Shown here piece by piece: positions 7,912-15,840 of a stretch of 64,000 nucleotides of DNA. The notes below the pieces were generated by a model. The model searched no databases. It worked only from the letters and a program-made list of their open reading frames with translations, and was not told where the DNA came from. How positions within the stretch are numbered: the first letter of the stretch is position 1; every line of letters starts with the position of its first letter. A program made the translations under genes and the position numbers. The DNA comes from DASQPJ01 sp036268355 (lineage in GTDB: Bacteria > Actinomycetota > Actinomycetes > Sporichthyales > Sporichthyaceae): the NCBI GenBank assembly GCA_036268355.1, contig DATAUG010000215.1, positions 12,444 through 76,443 on the forward strand, written 5' to 3'.

Positions 7912-9495
7912 ATGGATCTGCGTGGCAGTCATCTGACGATGGGTGAGTGGGAGGTCCTGATCCATCAGGCCGAGGTCGGTGAGGTCAGCGAGGCGTTGGA
8001 GCATGTGCACACCGAGAAGGGGCCGCACTACGACGTGATCTATGTCGGTGGTGGGGCGGGGGGCCGGTTCGGTTCGGCGTTCGCCCAGGCGCGTGGGTTG
8101 CGGCAGTTGGTGATCGATCGCTGGCCCTTCCTGGGTGGTTCGTGTCCGCATCAGGCGTGTGTGCCGCATCACCTGTTCTCCGAGGCCGCGCGTGAGATGG
8201 ACTACATGCGCCGGTTCTCCGACACGTTGTGGTTCCCCAAGTACGACGAGTCGAAGGCCTCGATCCTGGACATGGTCAACCTGTTCAAGGCCGGGCGGAA
8301 CAACGCGCACGCGTTCATGAACTGGCAGTCCAAGGAACAGTTGGACATGGAGTACATCCTGAATTCCTGGGCCACTGTGCTCCCGCGGCAGGACGACGGG
8401 AAGCTGGCCGTGGAGACCAACGGGGTCGTCTACACCGCGGACAACATCGTGCTCGGGACCGGGGCGCGGACCTGGTACCCGCCGGACATCGCCGGGTTGG
8501 ACAAGGCCGGGGTCTACGACTTCGCCGCCCTGTGCGACCCCGGTCTGGACTACGAACCCACGTCCTGCGTGATCATCGGCGGGTCGAAGGTCGCCCTGGA
8601 GTACGGCTCGTTCTACCAGGCCGCCGGGTGCCCGACCACGATCGTGTCCCGCTCGCCGTTGCTGCGCACCGCCAGCATGCACCACGTCGATGAGGAGATC
8701 CGCTGCTACGTGGTGGACAACATGCGCGAACGCGGCGTGACGATCCTGGAGGGCGCGGACACCCTGGAGGTCATCGGCGACGAGCGTGCCACCGGGGTGC
8801 GCATCCGGCTGGCCGACGGCACCGAGCAGATCCTCCACACGGACTTCGTGTTCGTGGCCACCGGGGAACGCCCGGACTCACGGCCATACGTCGAGGCCCT
8901 CGGTGTGGAGGTCGACGACAAGGGCTTCGTGAAGGTCAACGGCCGCATGCAGACCTCCGTGCCCGGGGTGTATGCGATCGGGGACCTGATCGGCTCACCG
9001 ATGGAGATGTTCAAGGCCCGCAAGTGCGGGGTCACCGCCGCCCGGAACATTTCCGGTGAGGACATCGAGTTCGACTTCACCGAATACCCCGACTTCCTGC
9101 ACACCACCTACGAGGTGGCCTGGGTCGGGCTGTCCGAGGAAGAGGCCCGGGAGCAGTACGGCGACATCACCGTCATCCAGATGCCCCCCAAAGGCATCCG
9201 CCACGAAGAACTGTGCCTCCCGCTCAGTGAGGGCACCATGCTCTACGCCTTCACCGGCAAGGCCGAACTGACCGGCTTCCAGAAGTGCATCTACGACAAC
9301 GCCACCCGCCGCCTGGTCGGCGCCCACCACGTCGGCTACGGCGCCAAGGACGCCTTCCAGTACCTCGATTACCTGATCAAAAAAGGCATCACCATCGACG
9401 AGATCGGCTGGATGAACGAACTGTTCCTCAACCCCGAACACTTCATCCAACTATCCCGCCTCCGGGCCGGGAACACCGACCTGAAAGACTTGTGA
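7912..9495 (+). CDS. 2-ketopropyl-CoM oxidoreductase/carboxylase-like flavoprotein (2-KPCC homologue, Phe-His dyad kept)
   Basis: A 527-residue FAD/NAD(P)-dependent disulfide oxidoreductase closely resembling Xanthobacter XecC (523 residues), which cleaves 2-ketopropyl-CoM and carboxylates the product. Visible features are the FAD-binding VGGGAGGRFGSA (residues 45-56) with the Arg that in XecC binds CoM sulfonate, the redox pair GGSCPHQACVPHH (Cys78, Cys83), a second nucleotide-binding segment IIGGSKVALEYG, MEMFKARK with the second CoM-binding Arg, and a C-terminal NELFLNPEHF. There Phe505 and His510 occupy the positions of XecC Phe501/His506, the pair that replaces the His-Glu dyad of ordinary family members and is tied to carboxylation. 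No CoM biosynthesis or epoxide:CoM transferase gene is in view, so the substrate is open. Confidence 0.85.
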   Translation: MDLRGSHLTMGEWEVLIHQAEVGEVSEALEHVHTEKGPHYDVIYVGGGAGGRFGSAFAQARGLRQLVIDRWPFLGGSCPHQACVPHHLFSEAAREMDYMRRFSDTLWFPKYDESKASILDMVNLFKAGRNNAHAFMNWQSKEQLDMEYILNSWATVLPRQDDGKLAVETNGVVYTADNIVLGTGARTWYPPDIAGLDKAGVYDFAALCDPGLDYEPTSCVIIGGSKVALEYGSFYQAAGCPTTIVSRSPLLRTASMHHVDEEIRCYVVDNMRERGVTILEGADTLEVIGDERATGVRIRLADGTEQILHTDFVFVATGERPDSRPYVEALGVEVDDKGFVKVNGRMQTSVPGVYAIGDLIGSPMEMFKARKCGVTAARNISGEDIEFDFTEYPDFLHTTYEVAWVGLSEEEAREQYGDITVIQMPPKGIRHEELCLPLSEGTMLYAFTGKAELTGFQKCIYDNATRRLVGAHHVGYGAKDAFQYLDYLIKKGITIDEIGWMNELFLNPEHFIQLSRLRAGNTDLKDL

Positions 9496-9515
9496 GCGAA
9501 ACACCCCCACATACC

Positions 9516-9545
9516 CCGGGTGCGGCGGCATGCCGCCGCACCCGG
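9516..9545. terminator. 30-base perfect palindrome after the 2-KPCC homologue
   Basis: CCGGGTGCGGCGGCA and its exact complement TGCCGCCGCACCCGG meet at 9530/9531. The palindrome starts 21 bases past the stop codon. It would form a very stable hairpin and probably ends the transcript, although no T-run follows. Confidence 0.65.
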
Positions 9546-9725
9546 TACCAATCTGACGATCCGTCAGCCAGCTCAGATCAAAGATGGGGCCAGGGCGCCC
9601 AGCACACTGAGCAGGACCAGGAATCCTTCCGGGTTTCGCTCCACAGACGGCCCGGCCCGTCGGACGAAGCGAGACCGGCGGCAAGCGAGGCCAGGTGGGA
9701 CCGCCGGGACCCCGACGCCGCTCCG

Positions 9726-9944
9726 ATCAACCGACTGCGCATCGCTGATCACCTTCTCGACGCCACCCGTGCCGACTTGGCCGCCGCCCTGCACACCCGG
9801 CTCGGCGTCTCCGTGACCGACGCACACCTCGGTGTCGTGCTCACCGACCTTCCCGGCCCGCACACCGTGGTGACCAGCGATGTGCGCGGCCTCAAACGCA
9901 TCGCCGCCCACCTGGGCACGCCCACCAACGTCCTCCGACTGTGA
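9726..9944 (+). pseudogene. Remnant of a PIN-domain (VapC-like) toxin, C-terminal part
   Basis: About 72 residues look like the C-terminal half of a PIN nuclease: VTDAHLG supplies the middle acidic residue, TVVTSDVRGLKRIA matches the TSD-x-LxxLA signature, and the protein ends shortly after. The reading frame continues upstream only as arginine-rich sequence with no PIN N-terminus and no antitoxin. An intact phd/vapC pair of the same general type begins 250 bases downstream. I read this as a decayed toxin-antitoxin locus. The rest of 9496-10191 holds the hairpin, this remnant and the promoter of the intact pair. Confidence 0.5.
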
Positions 9945-10163
9945 ACCATCAGCACATCCTGAAAACACCGACCAAGCCGCACCCGCCTGCGATGACCCGC
10001 ATGCGTCCTCCGTCGCCGCCGGGCCGTCACCGGTCTGAAGCACCGTCAGATGCCGGCGCCGGGAGAGCTCCAAGCTCGGGCGTGCGGTACCCGGCGGGCC
10101 GCTGATTCTGGCCGGTCGCGGACCCGGTCCGCGAGCCCCTCCTCCGCAGGCTCCGGACCATTT

Positions 10164-10182
10164 GTAGCATGAACGGTGCTAC
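10164..10182. promoter_or_regulatory. Operator-like inverted repeat before the antitoxin
   Basis: GTAGCA (10164-10169) and TGCTAC (10177-10182) face each other across seven bases and end nine bases before the antitoxin ATG. Phd-family antitoxins bind such palindromes to repress their own operon. The closeness to the start suggests a very short leader. Confidence 0.55.
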
Positions 10183-10191
10183 CATCTGAGG

Positions 10192-10473
10192 ATGGAGCGA
10201 ATAGGGGTCCGGGAGCTGCGTCAGCACGCCTCGCGATTCCTGGCGTTGGTGAAGGCCGGCCAGACGGTCGAGGTCACCGAGCGGGGGCGGCTGGTGGCGC
10301 TGCTCGTCCCGCCGGGTCAGGCCCGATCCGCCAGGGAACGCCTGGTTGCGGAGGGTCGGTTGTTGCCGGCGACAGCACCGACGGGGCGGTTGCGCGCTCC
10401 CCGTCCGGTGCCGGTTTGGGCTGGGGAGCCGAGCAACGCCGAGTTGTTGGACGCCGAGCGCGCGGAGTGCTGA
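10192..10473 (+). CDS. Type II antitoxin, Phd/YefM family (prevent-host-death)
   Basis: A 93-residue antitoxin. The N-terminus MERIGVRELRQHASRFL then VKAGQTVEVTERGRLVALLVP is the typical Phd/YefM DNA-binding fold. The C-terminal part (WAGEPSNAELLDAERAE) is the flexible toxin-wrapping tail. It overlaps the downstream PIN toxin gene by seven bases, as usual for co-translated antitoxin-toxin pairs. It should neutralise the toxin by direct contact and, with the toxin, repress the promoter through the palindrome at 10164-10182. Confidence 0.9.
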   Translation: MERIGVRELRQHASRFLALVKAGQTVEVTERGRLVALLVPPGQARSARERLVAEGRLLPATAPTGRLRAPRPVPVWAGEPSNAELLDAERAEC

Positions 10474-10874
10474 TCTACCTCGATTCCTCGGCGCTGCTCA
10501 AACTGGTTCGCGCCGAGGCCGAGACGGAAGCTCTGGTCGACTGGCTGAACCAACGGCCCGATGCGCCTGTTGTCTGCAGTGAACTCGGCCGGGTGGAGGT
10601 GCTGCGCGCTGCGCGGAGAATCGGGACGGCGGCCCTGGATCAGGCCCGAGCGGTGGTTGCCGATCTGGATCTGGTGCCTGTCGATCGCGCTGTGCAGGAT
10701 GTCGCTGCCGAGATCGGTGAACCCGGGTTGCGGACGCTGGATGCCGTGCATCTGGCCTCGGCCGTGTTGCTGGGGGAAGCCCTGACCGCTTTCGTGGCCT
10801 ACGACCAGCGTCTTCGCTCGGCTGCCGAGTTAGCGGCCCTTCCGACATATGCCCCCGGTCCTGCAACAATCTGA
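10467..10874 (+). CDS. Type II toxin, PIN-domain ribonuclease (VapC family)
   Basis: A 135-residue PIN nuclease. The GTG start at 10467 lies inside the antitoxin's last codons. The acidic metal-binding residues are all visible: LIYLDSSALLKL near the N-terminus, SELGRVEVLRA in the middle, and RTLDAVHLASA then VAYDQRL near the C-terminus. VapC toxins cut tRNA or rRNA when their antitoxin is degraded. It ends just before a CTGACG-GCT-CGTCAG palindrome at 10871-10885. Confidence 0.9.
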   Translation: MLIYLDSSALLKLVRAEAETEALVDWLNQRPDAPVVCSELGRVEVLRAARRIGTAALDQARAVVADLDLVPVDRAVQDVAAEIGEPGLRTLDAVHLASAVLLGEALTAFVAYDQRLRSAAELAALPTYAPGPATI

Positions 10875-10976
10875 CGGCTCGTCAGCTGTCATCGGCCACC
10901 GGGTCCGAACGGCGATCTCGCCGCGGTTGGCGACCAGCGCCCAACGCAGCGGCGGCCGGTTCGGACGTCAACAAGG

Positions 10977-12890
10977 TCATGGGTGCCCGGCTCCGCGGAG
11001 GGCCGGCAGGACCGTCTCGGCAAACAGTTCCACGACGGCCTCGGCCCCATCGTCCGGGCAGGCGAGCGCGATCACCACGGTGGCCGACCCGGCACACGCG
11101 TACTCGGTGAGGCGTTCGGCGACCCGGTCCGGGCAGCCGAGGACCAGGTACCGGTCGGCGTACGGGGTCATGTCCTGGTCGTAGAGCCGGCTGAGCGTCT
11201 CGAGCCCGGTGCGCCGGGCACGAGCGTCGTCGGGATCGACGTTGGTCCACGCGAAATAGGCACCCACAACGGAATCGGCCGCCCGCCCGAGGTCTGCCGC
11301 CGCCTCGCGCACCCCGGCCAGACTTGCCGCGAGCTGACGTGGCTCCATCAGGTACGGCATCCAGACGTCGGCGAAACGCGCCGCCCGCCGCACCGCCGCG
11401 GGCTTGCGCCCGCCGACCCACACCGGCGGGCCGGGGCGTTGCACCGGCGGCGGGTCCAACCGGTCGCCCTCGATCCGGACGAAGCGGCCCTCGTAGGAAA
11501 CCGGATCCCCGGTGAACAGCTTGGCGAGGACCTCGAGCGACTCGTCGGTGCGGGGGCCCCGGTCCCTCGGGTCCACCCCGCAGGCCCGCAACTCCGAGGG
11601 GTATTCGCCGCCGATCCCGACGCCTAACTCGAAACGCCCACAGGTCACGCCGTCCAGGGTCGCGATCATCTTGGCCAGCAAGGCCGCGGGGTAGGTCGGC
11701 ACCAGCGTCAGCGCCGAGAGCAGTCGGATGCGTTCGGTCGCCCCGCCCGCCGCCGCCAACGCAATCAGGCCGTTGGGAACCGCGCCGTGGAAGAACACGT
11801 GCTCGCCGCAGGCGAACAGGTCGTAGCCGAGCACCTCGGCCCGTCGGGCCAACGCCGGGATCCGGTCGAACGGCAGGCCGGGCGGCACGCTCAGCCCCAC
11901 CCTCACGGCGCTTGTTGTTCGCTCGGGTTCCTCGCTCGTCGGTTCTTGTTGCTCGCTTGTGTTCCTCGCTCGTTCCTCGCTCGTCGCAGTCGCTCGCGGT
12001 TGCTCGTCGCAGTCGCTCACGGTGTTCATGTTCGCTTGTGCTCCTGACTGCGCCTCGGGCAATCCGGCCCTGGCCAGCACGCGCTGGGCCATCCGGACAT
12101 GCACGCCGTCCACCATTGCCCCGTCGACCACGGCAACCCCGGCTGTGCCGGCCGCCAACACGGCTCGGGCGTGCTCGATCTGCGCCGCAGACGGCGTGAA
12201 CACCTCGCGCGCGACAACGACCTGGTCCGGGTGCAGGCAGAGCTTGCCTAGGTAGCCGAGGTCGCGCCCGGCCAGTGCGTCGGCCCGGAACGCGGCCGCG
12301 TCATGGACGGCCACCACCGCCTGGTCGAGCGCCGGAACGGCGGCCAGCACGGCGGCCAGCAGGACCTGGCTGCGGGCGAACAGCACCTCCTGACCGCCCG
12401 GGGTGCGGCGGCCGCCGACGTCCAGGGCGTAGTCCTCGGCACCGAAGTAGCAGGCGTCCGGTCCGGCGGCCAACAACATCCGGGCGTCGGCCACCCCGAG
12501 CGCGGTTTCCAGGCCAACCACCGCCAGCGCCCCGGAGGGCAGTTGCCCGCACAGCCCGGCCAACTCCGCCACGTGCTCGTAGCGCGGCAGCACGACCCCG
12601 TCCAAGGTCCCGCCCTCGATCAGCCGCACGCACGCGGCGACATCAGCCGCGTGCCACTGCGAGCCGCTCGGGTTCACCCGGACGAGGACCGCGGGCACGT
12701 CCGGCCGGGCGGCCGCCAACACCTCCACGACCTGCAACCGCGCCGAGTCCTTGTCGCCCGGCGCGACCGCGTCCTCCAGGTCGACGATCACCGCGTCCGG
12801 CGCGCAGCGGGCGACCTTCCCGAGCAACTCCGTTCGGCCACCGGGCACGAAGAGCACGTTGCGCCAGCGCGGTGTCCCGGCGCCGGTCAA
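10977..12890 (-). CDS. Fusion of CitE-like HpcH/HpaI lyase and F420-type luciferase-like oxidoreductase
   Basis: One uninterrupted 637-residue frame carries two enzymes usually made separately. Residues 1-280 are a CitE-like TIM-barrel lyase (NVLFVPGGR, VIVDLEDAVAPGDKD, FGAEDYALDVGG, LCLHPDQV). Residues about 328-637 are a luciferase-like, probably F420-dependent oxidoreductase (GYDLFACGEHV, RFELGVGIGGEY, PPVWVGGRKP). The linker, residues about 285-327, is Ser/Glu/Arg-rich and comes from short DNA repeats at 11911-12018. A GTG at 11906 could start the second enzyme alone. The TTG start at 12890 overlaps the MaoC stop by four bases. Acyl-CoA dehydrogenase, MaoC and CitE in this order recall Mycobacterium tuberculosis Rv2500c-Rv2498c, linked to leucine catabolism. 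Confidence 0.75.
   Translation of the reverse strand: MTGAGTPRWRNVLFVPGGRTELLGKVARCAPDAVIVDLEDAVAPGDKDSARLQVVEVLAAARPDVPAVLVRVNPSGSQWHAADVAACVRLIEGGTLDGVVLPRYEHVAELAGLCGQLPSGALAVVGLETALGVADARMLLAAGPDACYFGAEDYALDVGGRRTPGGQEVLFARSQVLLAAVLAAVPALDQAVVAVHDAAAFRADALAGRDLGYLGKLCLHPDQVVVAREVFTPSAAQIEHARAVLAAGTAGVAVVDGAMVDGVHVRMAQRVLARAGLPEAQSGAQANMNTVSDCDEQPRATATSEERARNTSEQQEPTSEEPERTTSAVRVGLSVPPGLPFDRIPALARRAEVLGYDLFACGEHVFFHGAVPNGLIALAAAGGATERIRLLSALTLVPTYPAALLAKMIATLDGVTCGRFELGVGIGGEYPSELRACGVDPRDRGPRTDESLEVLAKLFTGDPVSYEGRFVRIEGDRLDPPPVQRPGPPVWVGGRKPAAVRRAARFADVWMPYLMEPRQLAASLAGVREAAADLGRAADSVVGAYFAWTNVDPDDARARRTGLETLSRLYDQDMTPYADRYLVLGCPDRVAERLTEYACAGSATVVIALACPDDGAEAVVELFAETVLPALRGAGHP
11911..12018. 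repeat. Short-repeat cluster (TTCCTCGCTCG and TCGTCGCAGTCGCTC units) inside the fusion linker
   Basis: TTCCTCGCTCG occurs at 11928-11938, 11962-11972 and 11973-11983. TCGTCGCAGTCGCTC occurs at 11981-11995 and 12004-12018. On the minus strand the units read as GAGCGAGGAA-type repeats and encode the Ser/Glu/Arg-rich linker of the CitE-oxidoreductase fusion. Composition differs sharply from the flanking coding DNA. Confidence 0.8.
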
Positions 12891-13342
12891 GCCGGGTTCC
12901 GCTTGTGCATGAGGCCGATTCGTCGCACGCTGCAGACCAGTTCGCCACGTTGGTTGGTGGCCCGGTGCTCGAACACCACGACCCCGGCGTCGGGGCGGGA
13001 CCGGGACTCGCGCATCGACACGACCTGCGTTGCCACCCGGATCGTGTCGCCGTGGAAGACCGGGGCCGGGAACACGACGTCGGTCATGCCGAGCTGGGCG
13101 ATGATCGTGCCCTGCGTCAGCTCCGGCACCGACAACCCGACGACCAGAGCCAGCGTGAACATCGAGTTCACCAACGGCTGCCCGAACTCGGTGCTCGCCG
13201 CGTACTCGTGGTCCAGATGCAGCGGCGCGGGATTCATCGTCATCGTGGTGAACAGCACGTTGTCGGTCTCGGTGACGGTGCGTCGGGTGGCGTGCTCGAT
13301 AATCTGACCAACCGTCAGTTCTTCGAAGTAGCGGCCCGCCAT
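12887..13342 (-). CDS. MaoC-family (R)-specific enoyl-CoA hydratase/dehydratase
   Basis: A 151-residue single hot-dog domain protein. It contains YFEELTVGQ and IIEHATRRTVTETDN at the N-terminus, NPAPLHLDHEYA carrying the hydratase-type Asp/His, and FPAPVFHGDTI. MaoC proteins of this length hydrate enoyl-CoA esters. It sits between an acyl-CoA dehydrogenase gene and a CitE-like lyase gene on the same strand, the order of Rv2499c in the leucine catabolic cluster of mycobacteria. Its stop overlaps the TTG start of the CitE-like gene by four bases, indicating translational coupling. Confidence 0.85.
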   Translation of the reverse strand: MAGRYFEELTVGQIIEHATRRTVTETDNVLFTTMTMNPAPLHLDHEYAASTEFGQPLVNSMFTLALVVGLSVPELTQGTIIAQLGMTDVVFPAPVFHGDTIRVATQVVSMRESRSRPDAGVVVFEHRATNQRGELVCSVRRIGLMHKRNPA

Positions 13343-13427
13343 CAGCTGCGCTCCCTGGCCACCACGCCGACGGTGGAGGTGAGCAGCCCGTCCTCCACCA
13401 AGGAACCCGGATCCCACCTCATTGCCG

Positions 13428-13475
13428 TTGCGTCCGAAGAATCGGTCGCTATAGCGACCGATTCTTCGGACGCAA
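13428..13475. repeat. 48-base perfect palindrome
   Basis: Starting from the centre at 13451/13452, 24 bases on each side pair without a mismatch; each arm begins TTGCGTCCGAAGAATCGG. It lies 36 bases past the stop of the acyl-CoA dehydrogenase gene (minus strand), in the 169-base gap before the MaoC gene. It would form a long cruciform or hairpin and may end or attenuate the transcript. The outer TTGCGTCCG also occurs in the inverted repeat at 3300-3354. Confidence 0.9.
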
Positions 13476-13511
13476 GGCGAGGGGAAGGTGAGGTGAGCGC
13501 CTCGGGATCGC

Positions 13512-14651
13512 TCAACGGGCGAGGTCCTTCGTGAGGATCTCCAGCTGGATCTCATCGGTGCCGCCGCCGATGCGCAGGATGCGGGCGTCCCGGTAGTGCC
13601 GCGCCACCGGCGTCTCCTCGACGAATCCGGCGCCGCCGAACAACTGGACGGCGTCGTCGACGATGCGGTTCGCCGCGATCGCGGCCAGGTACTTGGCCTG
13701 GGCAACGGTCTTCAACGCCTCCGGGTGGTCGGCGTCCAGCCGCGCCGCCGCCTGCCAGACCAGCAGGCGGGCCGCGTCCAGCTCGATCTGCATGGTGGCC
13801 AGCTTGTGCCGGATCGTCTGAAGCTGCGTCAGAACAGCGCCGAATGCCTCGCGCCGCCCGACGTAGGCCCGCGCCAGGTCGAGGCACTCGGCGGCGTGCC
13901 CGAGCCCCATCCCGGCCAGCGCGATGCGCTCGAGTTGGAAGCCCGCCATGATCTGTGCAAAGCCCCGGCCCTCGATGCCGAGCACGGCATCGGCCGGAAG
14001 CCGGACGTCGTCGAGCAGAACCTCCCGGGTGTCCGAGGAATGCCAGCCCATCTTTCGCAGCGGGGCCCCGAACGACAGGCCGGGCGTGCCCTTCTCGACC
14101 AGGAACAGCGTGACGCCGACGTGCCGCTCGGCGCCGGTCCGCGCGGCGACGACGAGCACGTCGGCCAACCCGGCGTTGGTGATGAACATCTTCCGGCCGT
14201 CAAGCACCCAACCCCGGTCGGTTCGTCGGGCGCTGGTGGCCATGCCCGCGACGTCGGACCCGGCGCCCGGCTCGGTCACCGCGATCGCCGCGACCGCCTC
14301 GCCCGCGCACAGCGCGCCCAGCCAGCGTTGCCGCTGCGCCGCGCTGCCGTTGCGGACCAGGTGCGGGCCGGCCATGTAGGCGCTGACCAAGGCGGTGACC
14401 GCGATCCCGCCGCAGGCCCGGGTCAACTCCTCGGACAGCAAGGCGACCGCGATCGAGTCGCCCGCGGTGCCCCCGTACTCCTCCGGCGTGCACAGCCCCA
14501 GAAGGCCGGCCGCGCCGAGCCGCTTCCAGAGGTCGGCCGGGAAAGAACCGCTCGCCTCGGCGTGATCGACCAACGGCCGGATCTCGCGGTCGGTGAAGAC
14601 GCGACAGGTCGACCGGAAGGCGGCGTGCTCCGGCCCGAGTTCCCAATTCAT
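13512..14651 (-). CDS. Acyl-CoA dehydrogenase
   Basis: A 379-residue FAD-dependent dehydrogenase of acyl-CoA esters. All domains are present: the N-terminal helical region with TPEEYGG, the central strand region with AVTEPGAGSDV (FAD/substrate contact) and KMFITNAG, and the C-terminal helices with LFGGAGFVEETPVARHYRDA and GGTDEIQLEIL. The start ATG at 14651 follows an arginine-rich open stretch that is not coding. Gene order with MaoC and a CitE-like lyase suggests a branched-chain substrate such as isovaleryl-CoA, by analogy with mycobacterial FadE19. A LysR gene diverges 153 bases upstream and may control it. Confidence 0.9.
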   Translation of the reverse strand: MNWELGPEHAAFRSTCRVFTDREIRPLVDHAEASGSFPADLWKRLGAAGLLGLCTPEEYGGTAGDSIAVALLSEELTRACGGIAVTALVSAYMAGPHLVRNGSAAQRQRWLGALCAGEAVAAIAVTEPGAGSDVAGMATSARRTDRGWVLDGRKMFITNAGLADVLVVAARTGAERHVGVTLFLVEKGTPGLSFGAPLRKMGWHSSDTREVLLDDVRLPADAVLGIEGRGFAQIMAGFQLERIALAGMGLGHAAECLDLARAYVGRREAFGAVLTQLQTIRHKLATMQIELDAARLLVWQAAARLDADHPEALKTVAQAKYLAAIAANRIVDDAVQLFGGAGFVEETPVARHYRDARILRIGGGTDEIQLEILTKDLAR

Positions 14652-14804
14652 GGGGGCATCAACTCCTGCCTGTTCCCGACCGCGCGCCCTGGCCGCAACG
14701 TACCCCCAACCCGACTTCTGACGGCGTCCGCGCCCTTCCGCGCCCGGGAAGGGCGCGCGACACGCCGGCAGATGGGGGGTGGGGGGCGCGCTAGGTTCGG
14801 GGCC

Positions 14805-15740
14805 ATGTCGACGCCGCTGGTCGTGTCGCTGCGTCAGTTGGAGTACTTCGTCGCGGTGGTCGAGATGGAGACCATGGGGGCGGCGGCCGCCAAATGCCTG
14901 GTCTCGCCCTCGGCGATCTCGTTGGCGATCAGCGAGCTGGAGCGGGCGCTGCAGGTGCAACTCTTCCTACGCCGCAAGGCCAAACCGCTGCAGCTGACCG
15001 CCGCCGGCAGGCAGGTCCTGGCCGACGCCCGGCCACTGCTGGCCCGCGCCGAGGAGCTGCAGGCCAACGCGCGCGGACTGGGCCAGTCACTGTCCGGGGA
15101 ATTGACCGTCGGCTGCTTCCCGACGTTGTCCCCCTACGTGATGCCCACCGCGCTGGACGCCGTCGCCGCCGCGCATCCGGGCGTCTCGATCCGATTCGTC
15201 GAGGGTTCGGTCGCCCAGCTGTACGCCTGGTTGCACGACGGGACCTGCGAGCTCGCGGTGCTGCACGACATCGGCGTCGACTCGAGCCTGGAGTGCACCG
15301 AGCTCTACCGGGTGCGTCCGCACCTCGAGCTGCCCACCGACCACCCGCTCGCCGCGCGTCGACGCATCCGCCTGGCGCAGCTGGCGCAGGAGCCGATGAT
15401 CATGCTGGACATGCCACCCGCCCAGGAGTATTTCCGCGCCCTGTTCGCGGCGCAGGGCATCACCCCGCAGGTGGTCGGCAGCGCGATCAGCGTCGAGGGC
15501 GTCCGTGCACTGGTCGCCTCGGGGCGCGGCTACACGGTGTTGCTGCAACGGCCGGTAATCCCGATCACCTACGCCGGCCATGAGTTGGCGGTGCGAGAGA
15601 TAGCCGACCGGGTCGAACCGGTGACCGTCGGGGTCTTCGCGGTGTCCTGGGCCAGGGCCACCCGCCGTGCGCTGGCCTTCCGCGACCTGTGTCGCACAAA
15701 CATGCGCGAGCCCGCCCGCCGCACCGGCATCGCCGATTGA
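14805..15740 (+). CDS. LysR-family transcriptional regulator
   Basis: A 311-residue regulator with the usual layout: an N-terminal winged helix-turn-helix (LRQLEYFVAVVE, SPSAISLAISELERALQVQLF) and an effector-binding domain starting near GELTVGCFP. It is divergent from the acyl-CoA dehydrogenase gene and lies 100 bases upstream of the second 2-KPCC homologue. Either could be its target. LysR proteins bind an interrupted palindrome, and one is present at 15765-15788. The ATG at 14805 has no strong ribosome site, and the very G-rich stretch before it may matter. Confidence 0.9.
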   Translation: MSTPLVVSLRQLEYFVAVVEMETMGAAAAKCLVSPSAISLAISELERALQVQLFLRRKAKPLQLTAAGRQVLADARPLLARAEELQANARGLGQSLSGELTVGCFPTLSPYVMPTALDAVAAAHPGVSIRFVEGSVAQLYAWLHDGTCELAVLHDIGVDSSLECTELYRVRPHLELPTDHPLAARRRIRLAQLAQEPMIMLDMPPAQEYFRALFAAQGITPQVVGSAISVEGVRALVASGRGYTVLLQRPVIPITYAGHELAVREIADRVEPVTVGVFAVSWARATRRALAFRDLCRTNMREPARRTGIAD

Positions 15741-15741
15741 T

Positions 15742-15788
15742 GTTCAGGAAAACTCAATGTAGACATCAGTAACCTGAACTTTACTGAT
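15742..15788. promoter_or_regulatory. Two interleaved inverted repeats before the second 2-KPCC homologue
   Basis: GTTCAGG (15742-15748) can pair with CCTGAAC (15773-15779). ATCAGTAA (15765-15772) can pair perfectly with TTACTGAT (15781-15788), and the first pair's right arm lies in that second spacer. The two pairings exclude each other. The region could be a LysR-type operator in DNA or a switchable leader in RNA. It is AT-richer than its surroundings. Confidence 0.55.
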
Positions 15789-15840
15789 CAACCCGGACCA
15801 CCGACGCTTGATGCAGTGCACTCGGACGGAAGGCCTCACC

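Noticed and set aside
13301..13320. Another CTGAC...CGTCAG-like site
   Set aside because: It lies inside the MaoC coding sequence and has an imperfect left arm, so it is probably coding coincidence.
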